Notes: generated by a model not told the origin, from the sequence alone. A DNA stretch of 64,000 nt from Sipunculus nudus (GCA_026874595.1 CM049315.1:66345916-66409915); one strand, 5' to 3'. Positions 1 to 12,858 are shown, counted from the stretch's first letter. Program-made: numbers and translations.

Positions 1-1313
1 ATGGCATCTACAAGATTATTCCTTGAATCACTATTTAAAAGTTTTGCACATTGGAGTTTTCAGTACATGCTTAATATTATTCACCGAAATAAAATAAAAG
101 ATTCAGTAAATTTGATAAAATAAAAACATCTTTTCAAATAAAATATATACACTGTTGGTTGAATGAGGGACAAACAATATCATTGTGCTAATTTCTATCT
201 CAGCTATGATTTATTACTGGAATTAATGGTCAATTTCACACCTGGTGAAGTTTTTTCTTTTCTGAAGTAAGGAACTACTTATCTGATAAACATCCACACT
301 TTCATAGCAATACACCACTTTGTGGATACAATTAAATGTGCACTTTAATCATTCTAACCCTGGTGGTACAATAAAAAATCTAAAATGTAGCATAGCCAAG
401 AATAAAATAAAATACAGAAAATTATAACATTCTTCTAGTTATTGCACCATCTCGGGGGGGGGGGGGAGTGCAGGGCAGAGGGGAAGCCTGCTAGTAGTGG
501 CCAAGCTGTGCCAAAGCAAGCTGCCTGGGGTGGGTTACATAATGCAAGTGAAGGATGTGTTACTAGGTGGGCTAGATATAAACAACACTTGACATGGTGT
601 ATGAAAACTTGAATAAAAGCTACTCTTTTCAATCAATTCCTTTGAAATTTCAGATTTTAAAAGATTAAATCCTTATGTATATATGCTGTGAAAATTAAAT
701 CAACAGTGCTTACAGGGAAAAAATGTGCCATTGCCAAAGTTGGACAAAATTTAAGGTATTGATTTTTTATTTATGCTAATAACTTGAAAAATTTGCAAAA
801 TTCAGATCTAATTTTGGGAAAACAATTGAATCTTCTTTAAATAAAGTTATATTCCTGATAAAAGTCTCCAGCTTCAGCAATTCTCATGTTAGGTGAGTAA
901 ATATATTTCCTGATTTTTTAAAAATTGCATTATATTTGGGCCCATAACTTCAAAATAATACCCAATACTGACCTAATTTTTTATATGTTCATAGAAAATG
1001 TATGGAAGAATATGAATACTAAATATGATCAAAAACAGATCAGTGGTTTTGATATTAGGCAGCCTTGAAGTGTAACAATGGATTTTTTTATGGAAAACGG
1101 AGGTTTTTCCTTAATATCTCTAGGGAACAAAGTCCTAATGACCCAATTTTCGGTATGGTAGGAGATTTTGGGGACATCTAATGGAATGCAAAATTTTGAT
1201 TTGTAGGTCCAACGGTTTTAAAATGTGCCCTATTAATGGCCGGCCGGCCGGCCGGCCAGACGACAGACAAAGGACCACGACTATAGCTCAGATGACTTAT
1301 AGTCAGCTGAGCT
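1..1313 (-). mobile_element. RC-D element, subtype a, cut by the window edge
   Basis: Non-coding rolling-circle-like element. Its 5' end (minus sense) lies at 1279-1313, where AGCTCAG and CTGAGCT form a near-perfect stem with a 3-base loop, followed on the plus strand by AAAAAT. A GGCC-rich microsatellite sits just inside at 1239-1258. Bases 1-725 are closely repeated at 33,624-35,888 and related sequence recurs at 4,440-5,757 and 41,000-43,890, so it is a dispersed repeat rather than unique DNA. The 3' end is outside the window. No protein-coding signal was seen. The Helentron-like assignment rests on comparison with complete copies elsewhere in the window. Confidence 0.7.
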
Positions 1314-3020
1314 AAAAATGCAGGCGGCACCACCAGTCTGTAGGTACTGATGAAACACTCTATGATCAATATGCATGCAAAAAATCATGGTGAGGAATGT
1401 TTACTTTGATCAGAAACTGGAGGTATTGTATCAAATTTTTAATTATACTTCAGGTACTTACGAGCCCTTAGCTCAAAGGATATGAGTAACATAGGCCTTA
1501 TTTCAGGTTTCCAAGGAATTTTTACTTGGACCTCCCTGGATTTAAAGTAACAAGATTCTAGGTCCAATAGTTATGATTTGTGTCCTGCATGTTAACAGAC
1601 AACCACATCTGTGAAGGTCTCAAAAATAGAGAAAAAAATGTGTAAAAATTTGGAAAAATTCCTGGTGGCACCACCAGTCTGCAGGAACGGATGAAACACT
1701 CCATGATCAATATGCATGAAAAGAAACATGATGATCAATGCATAAGTGGTTCAGATACTGGAGCTTTTGTATCAAATTTATAATTATTCTGGTTATATAT
1801 ATATATATGTACTTCTGTGCTGCATAGCTCAGGGGATATGTGTAACAGAGACCTAATTTCAGGTTTGCAAGGAGATTTTTCAAGGACCTTCCTGTATATA
1901 CAATAAGAAGATTCTAGGTGCAACTGATAAGATTTGTGACCTGTTAACAGACAACTGCATTTTCATAGGTCTCAAATATAGAGAAAAAACACGAAACACT
2001 TTGTAGAAAAAAATAGGTGGCGCCACCAGTCTGCACGAACTAATGAAACACTCCATGATCAATATAAGCATGCAAAGAATCATTATGATCAATGCATTAG
2101 TCGTTCAGACACTGGAGCTTTTGTATCATATTTATAATTATTCTGGTAGGTACTACTGAGCCCCATAGCTTGGAGGATATGTATAACACAGACCTAATTT
2201 TAGGTTTGCAAGGAGATTTTTCATGGACCTCTCAGCATGTCAAGTAAGAAAATTTCAGGTCCAATGGTTATGATTTGTGCCCTGTTAACGGACGACCACA
2301 TCTTTGAAGGTCTCAAAAATAGAGAAAAAATATCCAGTGGTGCCACCAGTCTGCAGGAACTGATGAAACACTCCATGATCAATATGCATGCAAAGAATCA
2401 TGGTGATCAATGTGTAAATAGTTCAGATTCATGAGCTTTTTAATCAAATTTTTAATTATTCTGGTAGGTACTTCTGAGCCCCATATCTCGGAGGATATGG
2501 GTATAACAGAGACCTTATTTAAGGTTTAAATTAAGATTTTTCATGGACCACCTGGATATCAAGTTAGAAGTTTCTAAGTCCACATCTTTGAAGGTCTCAA
2601 AAATAGAGGAAAAAATGTGTAAAAATTTTTAAAAATAGGTGGCACCACCAGCCTGCAGGACCTGATGAAACATTCCATGATCAATATAAGCATGCAAAGA
2701 ATCATGGTGATCAATGCATTAGTTTCTTAAATACTGGAGCTTTCGTATCAAATTTTCAATTATTCTGGGGGTACTTCAAAGGCCCATAGCTCTAAGGATA
2801 TGGGTAACAGAAACCTAATTTCAGGTTTCCAAGGAGATCTTTTTAGAACCTCTAAAACTGCACAGGGTTCATGATCCTAGCACTTACAGTTATGATTTGT
2901 GCCCTGCTAACAAACGGCAGGACACACAGAAAGCATGCAGCTGAACAGAAGGACAACGGACAATGACCCATCACTATAGCTGATGATCAGTGTGGCTGAA
3001 ATTCAAGCTGAGCTAAAAAT
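1314..3020 (-). mobile_element. RC-D element, subtype b, with about five core repeats of 300-350 bp
   Basis: Repeat units begin near 1316, 1664, 2017, 2339 and 2640. Each carries a form of GGTGGCGCCACCAG, then a segment containing GATGAAACACTCCATGATCA, then GGGTAACAGAGACCTAAT. The right end at 2960-3020 is a degenerate form of the RC-D terminus ending CTGAGCTAAAAAT. The copy abuts the previous one at 1313 inside the AAAAAT preceding a core palindrome, which suggests one RC-D copy inserted into another. There is no open reading frame of note. The same units recur at 53,640-56,440. Confidence 0.7.
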
Positions 3021-3143
3021 CCATATTGCCACAACATGGTATCTTCTAGATCACTCCTCAGATCACTATTTCAAAGAAGTTTTATACATTGGAGTGGAAA
3101 GAAGTTTTTAATTCAAAGTGCATACTTAATTTAATAAAAAAAA

Positions 3144-5760
3144 CAAGGGACCTATGGGTCACAGCGCTCAGCTGATATATATGATAAAAAAATATGATTT
3201 AGAAATGAGGCACATGCTGGTTTTATATGGTAATAAAAATAAGCTGTATTATGAGTTGTTGTTGTTTAGCTTATGTATGATTTTGATAGTAACTTTGGAG
3301 ACAGGAAAGAGGATTAATTTCATTTAGTTTATTAACAAATGGAGTGGGATTGTCACACAGATTTTGACTTGGCCATATAACTTATAAGCAGAACATATAA
3401 TATAAGAGTTTAACTATTTATTAAAAAAATTACAAATAGTCCTAAATATAATTTTTATTAAAAATAATAAGAGAATAGTATGATTTTTTTCAAATAAAAT
3501 ATAACTGAAATGATTATTAAAATAATATTAAAGAATATATTCATGAATGTATTCATTAATAAGTTTTGAAAATATTTGCACTGGTATTCATATACTTTCG
3601 TTTTTACTTGAATTCCCATTCTTATGAAAGAAATTTTATAATGGAGTACATATTCATATTTGTGTTTAAATACAATTGCAAAGTATTCGCACCATGTCTG
3701 GTATTTATTCAGTTTTCACCAAACAATGATGTTGAGAATCCAGAATATACAAAATTCACACATTTAAATAATGATCATAAGTACCTGGTTTTATGGCTTT
3801 TATTTATATATAAAAAAAATGTAATATATTCATTTTGGACTAATTTCACATCAATGTACACACTAGACACAGTCGGAATCTAGATTAATATTATCGTCTG
3901 CATCTTTGTCTATCATTAATTTCCTTCATATGATCCCTAATGATTAGTAATGAATAATATGATTTACTTTTTTATCATGAAAATTGAACTGAAAAATACC
4001 ATAGGTGACTGCATGGTGTTATTTGGAATACGTGACATTCTATCCATCAATACAAGATTCTAATATCATCGGTAACTGCAAGTTAATTTCCTGTTATTAT
4101 CAACTAATAAATTCCTTTTCTATTTTTCTTTAATTCGTTAATAAAAACCAATAAAAATTTATTAATTTATTGTTTATTGTTATGTTGTTGGTTGAAACTA
4201 CTAGATGAGTTGGGTTGGACACCTGGATCAACTGTGGCTGGCCATTATATAATAAGCTGCCTGGACGCCTCAGTTTATGCCTCACCTCAAGCATGCATAA
4301 TTTGCTGAAAGTTCAACAAGGTCAACATACAGGTGACTCAAGAGGTGCTACAGAGAGCCAAGGTCTGACATGGTCTCATAAAAACATTAATAAAAGCTAC
4401 AATTTTTGGCCAATTTCTTTCAGTTTTTCAAACTAAAAAGCTGAAATCTTTATGTGTGCATGATATAAAAATTATATCAACAGTACTCACAGGAAACAAA
4501 CATGCCATGGTCAAAGTTGGGCAAAATTTAAGGTACTAATTTTATATTTATACTAATAACTTATAAAATTTGAAAAATTCAGAACTAATTTTGGGTATTC
4601 AATTGAATCTTGATTAAATAATGTTACATCCCTGACAAAAAATCTCTAGCTTCAGCAATCCTCTTGTTAAGGGAGTGAATATATTTCTTGATTTTTTACA
4701 AAGTGCATTATGTTTGGGCCCATAACTTAAAACAATTACGCAATACTGACATCATTCCTGGCATGTGCATAGAGAATATATAGAAAAATATGTATATTAT
4801 ATATGATTAAAGTCAGATCAGTGGTTTTGATATTAGGCAGTCTTGAAGTGTAACAACAGGTTTTTAATTGAAAAATGAAGTTTTTCATTAATATCTCGAA
4901 GGTATTAAGTCCTAGTGACCAAATTCTTGGCATGGTAGGGGATTTTGGAGACATCTAATTGTATGCCAAATTTTAGGAACTGAGAGCTGAAGCTGGGGAG
5001 CTGGGCCCTTGCGAACTGCATGACACTAGCTTGATGTAAACAATATGTTACATGGTGCTTGAAAACTTGAATAAAATCTACAGTTTTTGATCAACTGGTT
5101 TCAAATTTTTGGTACACTTTCAAAATCCACAGTACTTACAGGAAAAAAATGTGCCATGTTCAAAGTTGGGCAAAATGTAGGGTACCAATTTTTTATTTTT
5201 GTTAATATTTTTAAAAAAATTTAAAAGATTTTGATCTAATTTTGGGTATACAATTTAATTTTGATTAATTAAAGTTATATTACTGGAAAAAAAGTTTATA
5301 GCTTTAACATATTTTGTGTTAAGTGATCAAATATCTTTCCTGATTTTTTACACAATGCATTATGTTTGGGCCCATAACTTTTTAAATTTATATAATACAG
5401 ACATAATTTCTGGCATGTACATAGGAACTATACAGAGGAATAATTATGGTAAATATGAGGAAAAACAGATGAGTGGTTTTGATATTAGGCAGTCCTGAAG
5501 TGTAAAAATAGGTTTTTAATAAAAAATTGAGGTTTTACCTTAAATTCTCAAAGGAACGAAGTTGCAAAGACCCAGTTTTCGGCTTGGTAGGAGATCTTGG
5601 GGACATCTAACATTATGCAGAATTTTGGATTCCTAGGTCTTACGGTTTCAAAACTTGCCACATCTACGGACAGACGGACGGACGGACAGACAGACGGACG
5701 GACGACGGACAGTGGACCACGACTATAGCTCAGATGACTTATAGTCAGCTGAGCTAAAAA
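3144..5760 (-). mobile_element. RC-D element, subtype a, both ends present
   Basis: The 3' end (minus sense) at 3144-3175 reads on plus CAAGGGACCTATGGGTCACA followed by GCGCTCAGCTGA: a terminal palindrome plus subterminal repeat. The opposite end at 5725-5760 carries the AGCTCAG/CTGAGCT hairpin and ends in AAAAA. A (GACG/GACA)n microsatellite lies at 5,669-5,712. The interior from 4,440 is close to parts of 720-1,317 and to 35,890-36,510, and the last 290 bp to 39,136-39,400. The interior has no credible gene; the 105-codon frame at 3,566-3,883 is low-complexity AT-rich sequence. Confidence 0.7.
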
Positions 5761-6312
5761 CATAAATTTCTCTTTTCAAATCTGACAGACACACTGTCAG
5801 TCTGAAGAGGGATAAACAATATCATCATGTCAATTGTTAAAGATTTCTTAATTTTGATCAAATACTGAAATTAATATTAAATTTCACACATGTTAAAAAA
5901 GAAAGTAAACAGTTTAGAACTCTTTATTACCTCTGGCATGCATTCCTCACATAATGAACATCCACACTTTTAAAGCAATACATTTTCTATGTGGGAACAT
6001 AATTATATTACACTTTCACCATTATGAAATAACAATGTAGTTCATGTGACCAAAATATAGTTCAGGTGACCCAGGGAGCTGCCCCTAAGTCAAGTGTGGC
6101 TAACAGACTAGATGTGGCTACATCACTCACTGCAACTAATAAAAGGAATGCATTCATATATGACAAAGCTACAGTTTAAGATCAACTGTTTAAAATTTCA
6201 GATTATGAAAGCTTAAATCCTTATCAGGTGTGCAAATGGTTTAAGATGGATGGACAGTTGACGGCTGAAGACCTTCCTTATAGCTCAGTTGACTTATAAT
6301 TGGCGGAGCTAA
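5761..6312 (-). mobile_element. RC-D fragment, internally deleted
   Basis: Resembles 145-720 (the segment with ATAAACAATATCAT, CACTTT and the CCACACTTT blocks) but is shortened, and ends at 6284-6312 with a decayed form of the RC-D terminal hairpin (TAGCTCAGTTGACTTATAAT then GGCGGAGCTAAA). It sits directly against the previous copy. It lies downstream of the last ACSF2 exon in the gene's sense and so would be intronic if the gene continues to lower coordinates. Confidence 0.5.
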
Positions 6313-6552
6313 ATAAAACAAATTTAACTGAAAGTGTCATAAACACAAAAAGCCATTTCATTTTACTATACCACTAAAATATTTGGATAACTTGGAGAAA
6401 TCCACACCTGATGACACATTATTAATATTTTGTCACCATATTTGATTAAAAGTGTATTTCATGTGTTAAAGTGAGATGTAAAACATCATAACACAGAGAT
6501 AATTATATATGAAGCATTTTGATAGAAAGAATTTACAGAAAAACAAACTTAC

Positions 6553-6670
6553 AGATGTAAACTGGATGTTGATTGGATCATCAAACTGCAATTTGTCTTG
6601 CAAGTCCCATATATGATTTCTAAATTGATTGGTTCCTGCTGTCACAACATCATTAAAGTTGAAGGTCCCA
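6553..6670 (-). CDS. ACSF2: ACSF2-type acyl-CoA synthetase, internal exon
   Basis: Read on the minus strand, the exon follows TTTTTATCCAG and is followed by GTAAGT. It is 118 bp: one base completing a codon, then 39 codons. The product contains TFNFNDVVTAGTNQF and ends DDPINIQFTS. In ACSF2 the DPINIQFTS segment immediately precedes the GTTGxPKG phosphate-binding loop of the adenylate-forming domain, so the next exon should begin with that loop; it is not in the window. The family activates medium-chain fatty acids with ATP and CoA in mitochondria. The start phase (AG|T) fits the end of the exon at 9032-9079. Assignment rests on remembered family sequence, not a search. Confidence 0.85.
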
Positions 6671-6891
6671 CTGGATAAAAACCAAAGAACGGCCATTAAC
6701 AAAGTTATATGCAGGAAAATACAAAGAAAGCAGCCTTATTTAACTAATTCAGTGTTTATGCTCAATACTTTACTTCCAAAAATGAATTAAAACATGATAT
6801 AAAACTAGAAAGCAGGTAGTTAGCAAGTGACAGCTTTTTCTCACCCATAATCAAGAGTTATGGGGAGTAAGGCAATATTGTAGATTCAGAT

Positions 6892-7306
6892 TTTTTTTTT
6901 TTTTAGATTTTTTTTGGTGGATTTTTTAAATGCTTGCTTAACTAAGTCTATATACAACCCCAGAATTTCCATTCCGGTTTCGGACTCCGTGACAGGGGCT
7001 TGCACACAATGCTCTGGCGTCAACCAGGCTCGGTGATTCACTCTTGCGGGTCCTGGGTGTGTCTCATCCCCATTGCTGGGTCATAACACCGAGGAACCCC
7101 CGAAAGGCTCACTCGTTTGTGAGTGAAACCCAACTGTTGGGTACAGTCTCCCCATTGGGTCTGCAGAGCACCCACCCTGGGTACGGGTCGACCGTGAAAA
7201 ATCTCACCAACTCGGCTGAGATTCAAACTCACGATCTCCCGGCTTTGAGCCCTGCGCTCTACCCCTGAGCCACAGAAGCGGGTGCCCCTGAGCCACAGAA
7301 GCCAGT
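6892..7306 (-). mobile_element. tRNA-derived SINE, complete, with target duplication
   Basis: Minus sense: a tRNA-like head at about 7225-7303 with an A-box-like GTGGCTCAGGGG and a B-box-like GAGTTTGAATC, a body of about 270 bp, and an A-rich tail (T-rich on plus, 6892-6930). A 7-bp direct repeat, TTCAGAT, flanks it at 6885-6891 and 7307-7313, as expected after LINE-type retroposition. The first part of the head is present twice (TGAGCCACAGAAG at 7266-7278 and 7289-7301 on plus), which is odd. Overlapping frames on both strands are shadows. It lies antisense-free, in the same orientation as ACSF2. Confidence 0.85.
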
Positions 7307-7455
7307 TTCAGATAATATCATAGGTTTAAAAATTTCTTTTGTACCCATATTGTGGGGAATTTGAATTTGTGGAAAGAGAATGAATATGTTATAAATTTGT
7401 GGTTTATTAATATATACATATTAGTATATGCAATATACATTAGAGCATATGCCAA

Positions 7456-8345
7456 CTAGAATACGGGTAGTCAACAAGCGACTACAAGTATCTGCCAAAA
7501 TCAGAGTAGGACAGGTGAAGTGAGGCATGGATTGAATGGCAAGGGGAAATAGAGTTAGTTGTGTTACATATTAGCATGGACGTCTGCCACGTAAACATGA
7601 TTATAGTTGGCGCCACCTGTTTGAACAAGAAACTATCCAAGACGTATACACATGCAAAATTTCAGGTAGAAAGGTCAAACCACTGCCGAGATATGAGTGA
7701 TTTTATCTCACAGCAGCAATGGTTGCAGGTTGTGCCACCAGTTTTTTGTATGATAAAGAGCTATGTGAGATCCAAACACATGCAAAACTTCAGGAAGATA
7801 CATCAAACCAGTCCGGAGATACTAGCATGGATATCTGCAGCATGAACGTGACTGTAGGTGGCGCCACTGGTCATAAAATCAAGAAAGCTATCCAGGATGT
7901 TTATGCATGCCATCAGGTGAACAAGTCAAACCACTGCAGAAATATGACTGATTTTAACCCACCTCAAACAAACAGCTGAACCTTGTGCAAAAATAATTGC
8001 AGGTGGCGCCACCAGTTTTGTGTATAATAAAGAACTATGTGAGATCTAAACACATGCAAATTTTCAGGAAGATATGTCAAACCAGTCTGGAGATATAAAC
8101 ATGGATGTCTGCAGCATGAACTTGAATGTAGGTGGCGCCACCTGTCATAAAATCAAGAAAGCTATCCAGGATGTATAAGCATGCCAAATTTCAGGTGAAT
8201 TAGTCAAACAACTGCAGAGATATGAGTGATTTTAACCCAAGGCAGACGAACAGATGGACGCTGTGCAAAAATGGTTGCAGGTGGCGCCACCATTTTTGTA
8301 TATGTTATAAAGCTATCCAAGGGTGCATTTGTACAAAAAATTTTT
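7456..8345 (-). mobile_element. RC-A element, 5'-truncated
   Basis: The 3' terminus on plus begins CTAGAATACGGG, followed by the hairpin GTAGTC/GACTAC (one arm base changed) and a diverged TATCTGCCAAAATCAGAG. Core repeats follow, with palindromes near 7859, 8004, 8131 and 8280. The element stops near 8345 inside a core unit without the GATACAA end, so it is incomplete. Frames at 7561-7979 are repeat-derived. Confidence 0.75.
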
Positions 8346-9031
8346 CCTGATAGGTTGAACATGTCCGAAGAGTCCAAAACTACCACTGTGCATAACAGAA
8401 AGTTGGTACTCTTCTTAAATATTTCACCAGAAAAGTTGAAAAAGGAAACTTTGGGGAATGTTTTCAGTTTAAAGGAAAGGTTTTGAAACTGTTTATTGTA
8501 AACATTAATTATCATTTCAGGGGGCCGTGTTTGTGCAATATTATATGAAATTATGGAATGCAAAACAGGACACTAATAAATCAAGCATAGCATTAGTAAT
8601 TTACAGGAAAAGTAATTCAGCAGATTTATCAAATGTAACCAATGACATTACAAATATAATAAAAATCATGTATGTATCTTATTGAAAATTCATCAGCAAA
8701 CTATAATAGCCAGACCTATAGATGAAGTCAACCACCAGCTGCATCCAGGGTAATCTCTGATTGTGTGATTTTATTATCATTTGAATCATGAATTTAGTTA
8801 ATTGACTTGAACTTGACCAATGTAAACCACAATGTGGCAATACACAGCAAGCCCTGCTACATAGCACTGGCTAAGTGGAGTAGTTACAGAGAGATGGTAG
8901 GATGAGCACTGTGGAGGGAGTGTGATTGTGGAGGAAGTTTGATTGTGGAGCAGGATGAAAACCACGATTGATGGACAACTTGTTTTCAAGGGGTAAAAAA
9001 ATTTGAAACAAGAAATGAAACACTGACTCAC

Positions 9032-9079
9032 CTTAAACTCTTGTCACTTAGCATGATGACTGTTTTCAAATCAGGTAAT
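9032..9079 (-). CDS. ACSF2: ACSF2-type acyl-CoA synthetase, 48-bp internal exon
   Basis: Minus-sense acceptor ...CATTACAG and donor GTGAGT. The exon contributes LPDLKTVIMLSDKSL with split codons at both ends (AG|A before, AG|T after). It fits between the flanking exons in phase and corresponds to the linker that in ACSF2 follows the ICPE...LKS segment. Too short to identify alone; support comes from position, phase and motif order. Confidence 0.8.
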
Positions 9080-9239
9080 CTGTAATGTATACAAGAAATG
9101 TTTCCTAGTGATATTTCAATTTCATTTTGTGGATTCAAAATAATTCAATTTTTTTTAACTTTATAAGATTTTCCTCAGTATTTGCAATAAATACTGATCT
9201 GAAGAAAACTTAACCATGAATTTTAAACATGTACTTTGC

Positions 9240-9420
9240 AGATATTGATAATAATAAGATATTAATAATATACTAATAATAATATAATAAGATATTAATT
9301 AGATATCAATAATATAATAAGATATTAATAAGATAATAATAATAACATTAAGAAGATATCAATAATAAAGTAATCAGATATTAATCAGATATCAATAATA
9401 ATGTAATTAGATATGAATAA
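9240..9420. repeat. AT-rich degenerate tandem repeat
   Basis: Irregular repetition of ATAAGATATTAAT and AATAATAAT motifs over about 180 bp. Simple-sequence DNA in an intron; no functional signal seen. Confidence 0.8.
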
Positions 9421-10608
9421 GGTAATAGTGAATCAGGTATGAAACTCAATTTATTCTTTATCAGAGTTTGCATTTATATTAGGCACACACATATATTAGG
9501 CTATAAAGTGATTGCATTCACAAATGACAGAAGACAGACCAAATATTACATGTCTCCCCACTGGAGGCAGAAATGAAAATTCAAATGATGGTGGCATAAA
9601 TTCAGGTAAACTTGGCTCCACCTATATGGGCCTTCTCCATTATCTGAAGTGTATTACATACAGAAGTTCTATTGAACATTTGATTAATTAAATCATAAAG
9701 TGCCAATCCCAAATGGCGTAGTTTTTCATTTTGTATACAGTTTGTCCATTTTGTATTCATTTGTCGATTACATGTGGGGAGGCAGCTAAAATGGACACCA
9801 ATTGTAATCCAAACATATTTAGCAATGACATCTGGCAGCAAATCAGATGAACCAGTTCAAATCATTAACATGAACCTATCACATTTATCTTATCAATATA
9901 TAATATCTACAAAGGCAGCTATATAGGTCAAGTGCTTTCTTGATGCATTTTATCTATATGTAAGTGACAAAGAAAGGTTAAGTAGAGTGACTTTTATTTG
10001 CACACATGGATTATCATAGCAGTGGATAATCAAGACATAATGACACATAATATACATCACAGACACACTAACTGAATAAACTCTGATAAGTCTACCTAGC
10101 TGAACCCACTGCATGTTTGAAAGTTGTTTCTAAACTTGGTCTGAATGATCAGATATTAATATATTGTGCATGGAATTTAATGTTACCATCCGGACCTCCA
10201 AACATCAGACTGTGTGGCCAGCTGTCTGTGAAGTGTTTACACAGTAACAGGAAAACAAAAACACCAGTGACTTAAATGGTCATCCAGGTTCATGCAAGTA
10301 ATAGCAAGTCTTTATTTTAATAACAGAAAGTTGGTATCTAAGATGGCCAAAACTGCAGGTTCACGAACTGTGTTCGAAGTTCAGAAAGCAGTACCTGGCC
10401 ATATCAGATAAAACAAACCGAATCAAAATCAATCAAGAAATAAGGAGAAACATTTTGTAAAGTTTGCATAAATTTGCATTATTACTGAATTCAAAATTGT
10501 ATGCAGAAATTTCAAAGCCAACACCAAGCCAGATGAAATGAAGGAGAAGAAGTGTATTGAAAAAAACTATGGTCAGTTGCCGGATGGACGCTGACGAACA
10601 CATGGGGC

Positions 10609-10682
10609 AGGTGGCCAGATGTACAAACTACTGGTGCTTGACTCAAGGTGGCCAGATGTACAAACTACTGGTGCTTGACTCA
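10609..10682. repeat. 37-bp perfect tandem duplication
   Basis: Two identical adjacent 37-bp units beginning AGGTGGCCAGATGTACAAAC and ending GCTTGACTCA, at 10,609-10,645 and 10,646-10,682. Identity implies a recent duplication, or an assembly artefact. Confidence 0.9.
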
Positions 10683-12051
10683 GGAATTCTATATTGAACA
10701 CACATGTCAAAGGAAAATATTGCAACTGGACCGAGCCCCTTATCTGCACATACACACCTAAATTCAGAGGGGTTTCCCTGTAGCCTACATCCACCCCCAC
10801 CCCCTCCACACGCGCACACAAAAAGACACACTTTTAGTGTCAGAATCACATGACAGATGGCAGCAGGTGGAAGCCTGGTACATTAACACTGCCAAACAAT
10901 CATACTGGATCCCCCCATTTATCTTGATATGTAGCAAAACTTAATGAAGTCTTCCCTGGTTTATACACTTAAATCCATCACAAGGGTTTCATGGAAATTA
11001 GTTCTTTATTTTTTTGTATAATCCTGATAAAAGTCCAACAGACAGGGCTGAAAAATTACACATCTTTGGTAGGGGTAATGATAAGGCATTAAACTGTAAG
11101 TGCTCTTGTATACAAGGTAAAAGATTTTTACATAATCTATCACTGAGTGCACTTCACTCTTCATGTTCTGATACAGTTCACCATAAAAACACCAGATGAT
11201 CCCTATACAATATATGTACACACCTGCCTCAGCAGTCTTCATGTATACTGCCATGTCAGGATGACTCAGCAGTTCTGACTGGACTAGACTGATTTGACTT
11301 ATTATACAAACAAGTTAGGTTATTCAGATATCTCCGTTATTAAATTACAGCTCTAACTTTGCTTAATGTCAAGTAAGTTTCAAGGGGGCTGATATAGGAT
11401 ATTTGGAAGGGCAATTTTTTACCTCTATTCTGAGGGACCATTGGTAATACCCTTTAGAAGTACCACAACTACTGCGAGGGACAGTTTAGGCTTCAAAATT
11501 CAGGAAAAATACTGCAAAAAGAAATAGAAGAAATTTACCCAGTAAGGAGGTTTAAACCCCCCCCCTGTGGATCCCCCCTGGTCTTACCTGAAGTGTTAGG
11601 GGGATTACAAAGGTTACTCAAGTGCTCAGGTCCAAATAATTTAATCTGGAGGTGCCTGATATTGCCACCCTTTATATTCATATACTCACATATATTGGTT
11701 TACTGTGGTATGGCCAGTCACAAACAGAGTATCAGATCATTATTATGTTGTATCAAAATTTCAAATTTCAAGGCTCCTTTTATATGTTGCACAATTTACA
11801 GCTGGTTCTGTAGAGGGTTCGGGTCAAATATGTGTTTGTATTTGTATCTAAACACAGCCATAGCATTTTTTTTAGACTTTGTATTTGTGTTGTGCAAAAT
11901 GACTGTATTTTTATTTGGTCTAAAAATTTGACGTAATTGATTATGCTGTACAAATATATATAAATACATATTCCTATATGTCATATGCTCCATGCATCTA
12001 GCTTTCTACTAAATTAAAATTGTTAATTCCTGAACACACAAAGATTCTCAC

Positions 12052-12170
12052 CTGGCACTTTTGAGGTCACCCGGTGGACAGTGGTCAAGCTCCGGACAAA
12101 TCTCATGTAATATCGCATAATAATCTGAGGTCTTGAATTTTTCTGCCGAAACAATGGCTTTCATACCAAC
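12052..12170 (-). CDS. ACSF2: ACSF2-type acyl-CoA synthetase, internal exon
   Basis: Minus-sense acceptor TTTCCAG and donor GTGAGA. The 119-bp exon encodes VGMKAIVSAEKFKTSDYY, then ILHEICPEL and a GDLKSA stretch, ending with two bases of a split Arg codon. ACSF2 has the matching order VGCKALV..KFKT..YY..L..ICPE......G.LKS.RLP, so this is the strongest single exon for the assignment. It joins in phase with the exons at 12,805 and 9,079. Confidence 0.9.
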
Positions 12171-12804
12171 CTGGAAATGTGAATCAGCCACCATCCTCAC
12201 ACAAACACCTACACATAGCTAAACAAATGCACTTATGACTTACGAAAAATGTGTCAAAGTGAGCAACAGAAAACTTCCCTACAACCTATGTGTGAAAAAA
12301 GTAGGTTTCATTTGATTAAATTTAATTATAATTCGGTGATGGTCTTAAGATTACAAGTAAATGAACATAAAACTAAGTAAGTTTGAGGTTGACTGTAGAT
12401 ATAGATCTATTTTATATTGTTCTGCAAACCTTCAGCAGTGGTCTGACTGAATTCATTCAACTCACTCTTTTTTTAAAGATAGATTAATTAAAACTCATTC
12501 TACTAACCCCCTTTGCTTCCAATGCCCCTTTTGGCTGTATTAAAGACATTATGCATTACTGGTGACATGGAAAATTCTATAAAAATAGAACTTTTCTGTG
12601 ACCGGCTTATGAACAACAATTCCATTACAAATTTATCCATACTTGGGGAAAGAGACTGCAACATGAGGTAGTAATCTAAGGGTCATTACCTTGTTAAGTT
12701 AGAATAGTACCATCAAAAGCATTATTAAAAACATTGCATCATGGCTTGGATTTATCAAGAATAGGTAAAATTACATAATATGGAAACTATGCATTTATAA
12801 TTAC

Positions 12805-12858
12805 CTTTCGGAGAGCATACTCAAGTTCACCAGGTCTATAAGCTGGATTGACATTCAC
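12805..12858 (-). CDS. ACSF2: ACSF2-type acyl-CoA synthetase, 54-bp exon
   Basis: Minus-sense acceptor TTGCTAG and donor GTAATT. Exactly 18 codons, phase 0 at both ends: VNVNPAYRPGELEYALRK. This is the conserved VNPAY..xELEYxLxK segment of acyl-CoA synthetases, which precedes the VG(C/M)KA segment found in the next exon. The short introns on either side (634 and 356 bp) hold no recognised feature. Confidence 0.9.

Larger units (their letters stand above)
6671..9031. other. ACSF2 intron holding a SINE and an RC-A fragment
   Basis: About 2.4 kb between two exons that join in phase. It holds the SINE at 6892-7306 and the RC-A fragment at 7456-8345. The remaining part, 8,346-9,031, shows no recognised feature; small frames there are not supported as genes. 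Confidence 0.75.
9080..12051. other. ACSF2 intron, mostly unassigned
   Basis: About 3 kb between exons that join in phase. Contents seen: an AT-rich degenerate tandem run at 9,240-9,420, a 79-codon minus frame at 9,602-9,841 with no recognised product, a perfect 37-bp direct duplication at 10,609-10,682, and short C/G runs near 11,560. No other gene or element was recognised. Confidence 0.6.

Noticed and set aside
3566-3883. 105-codon plus frame
   Set aside because: AT-rich, Phe/Tyr/Ile/Asn-dominated translation inside an RC-D element; typical chance frame.
9602-9841. 79-codon minus frame in the ACSF2 intron
   Set aside because: No recognised motif, and the first codon is not ATG. Kept only as a note.
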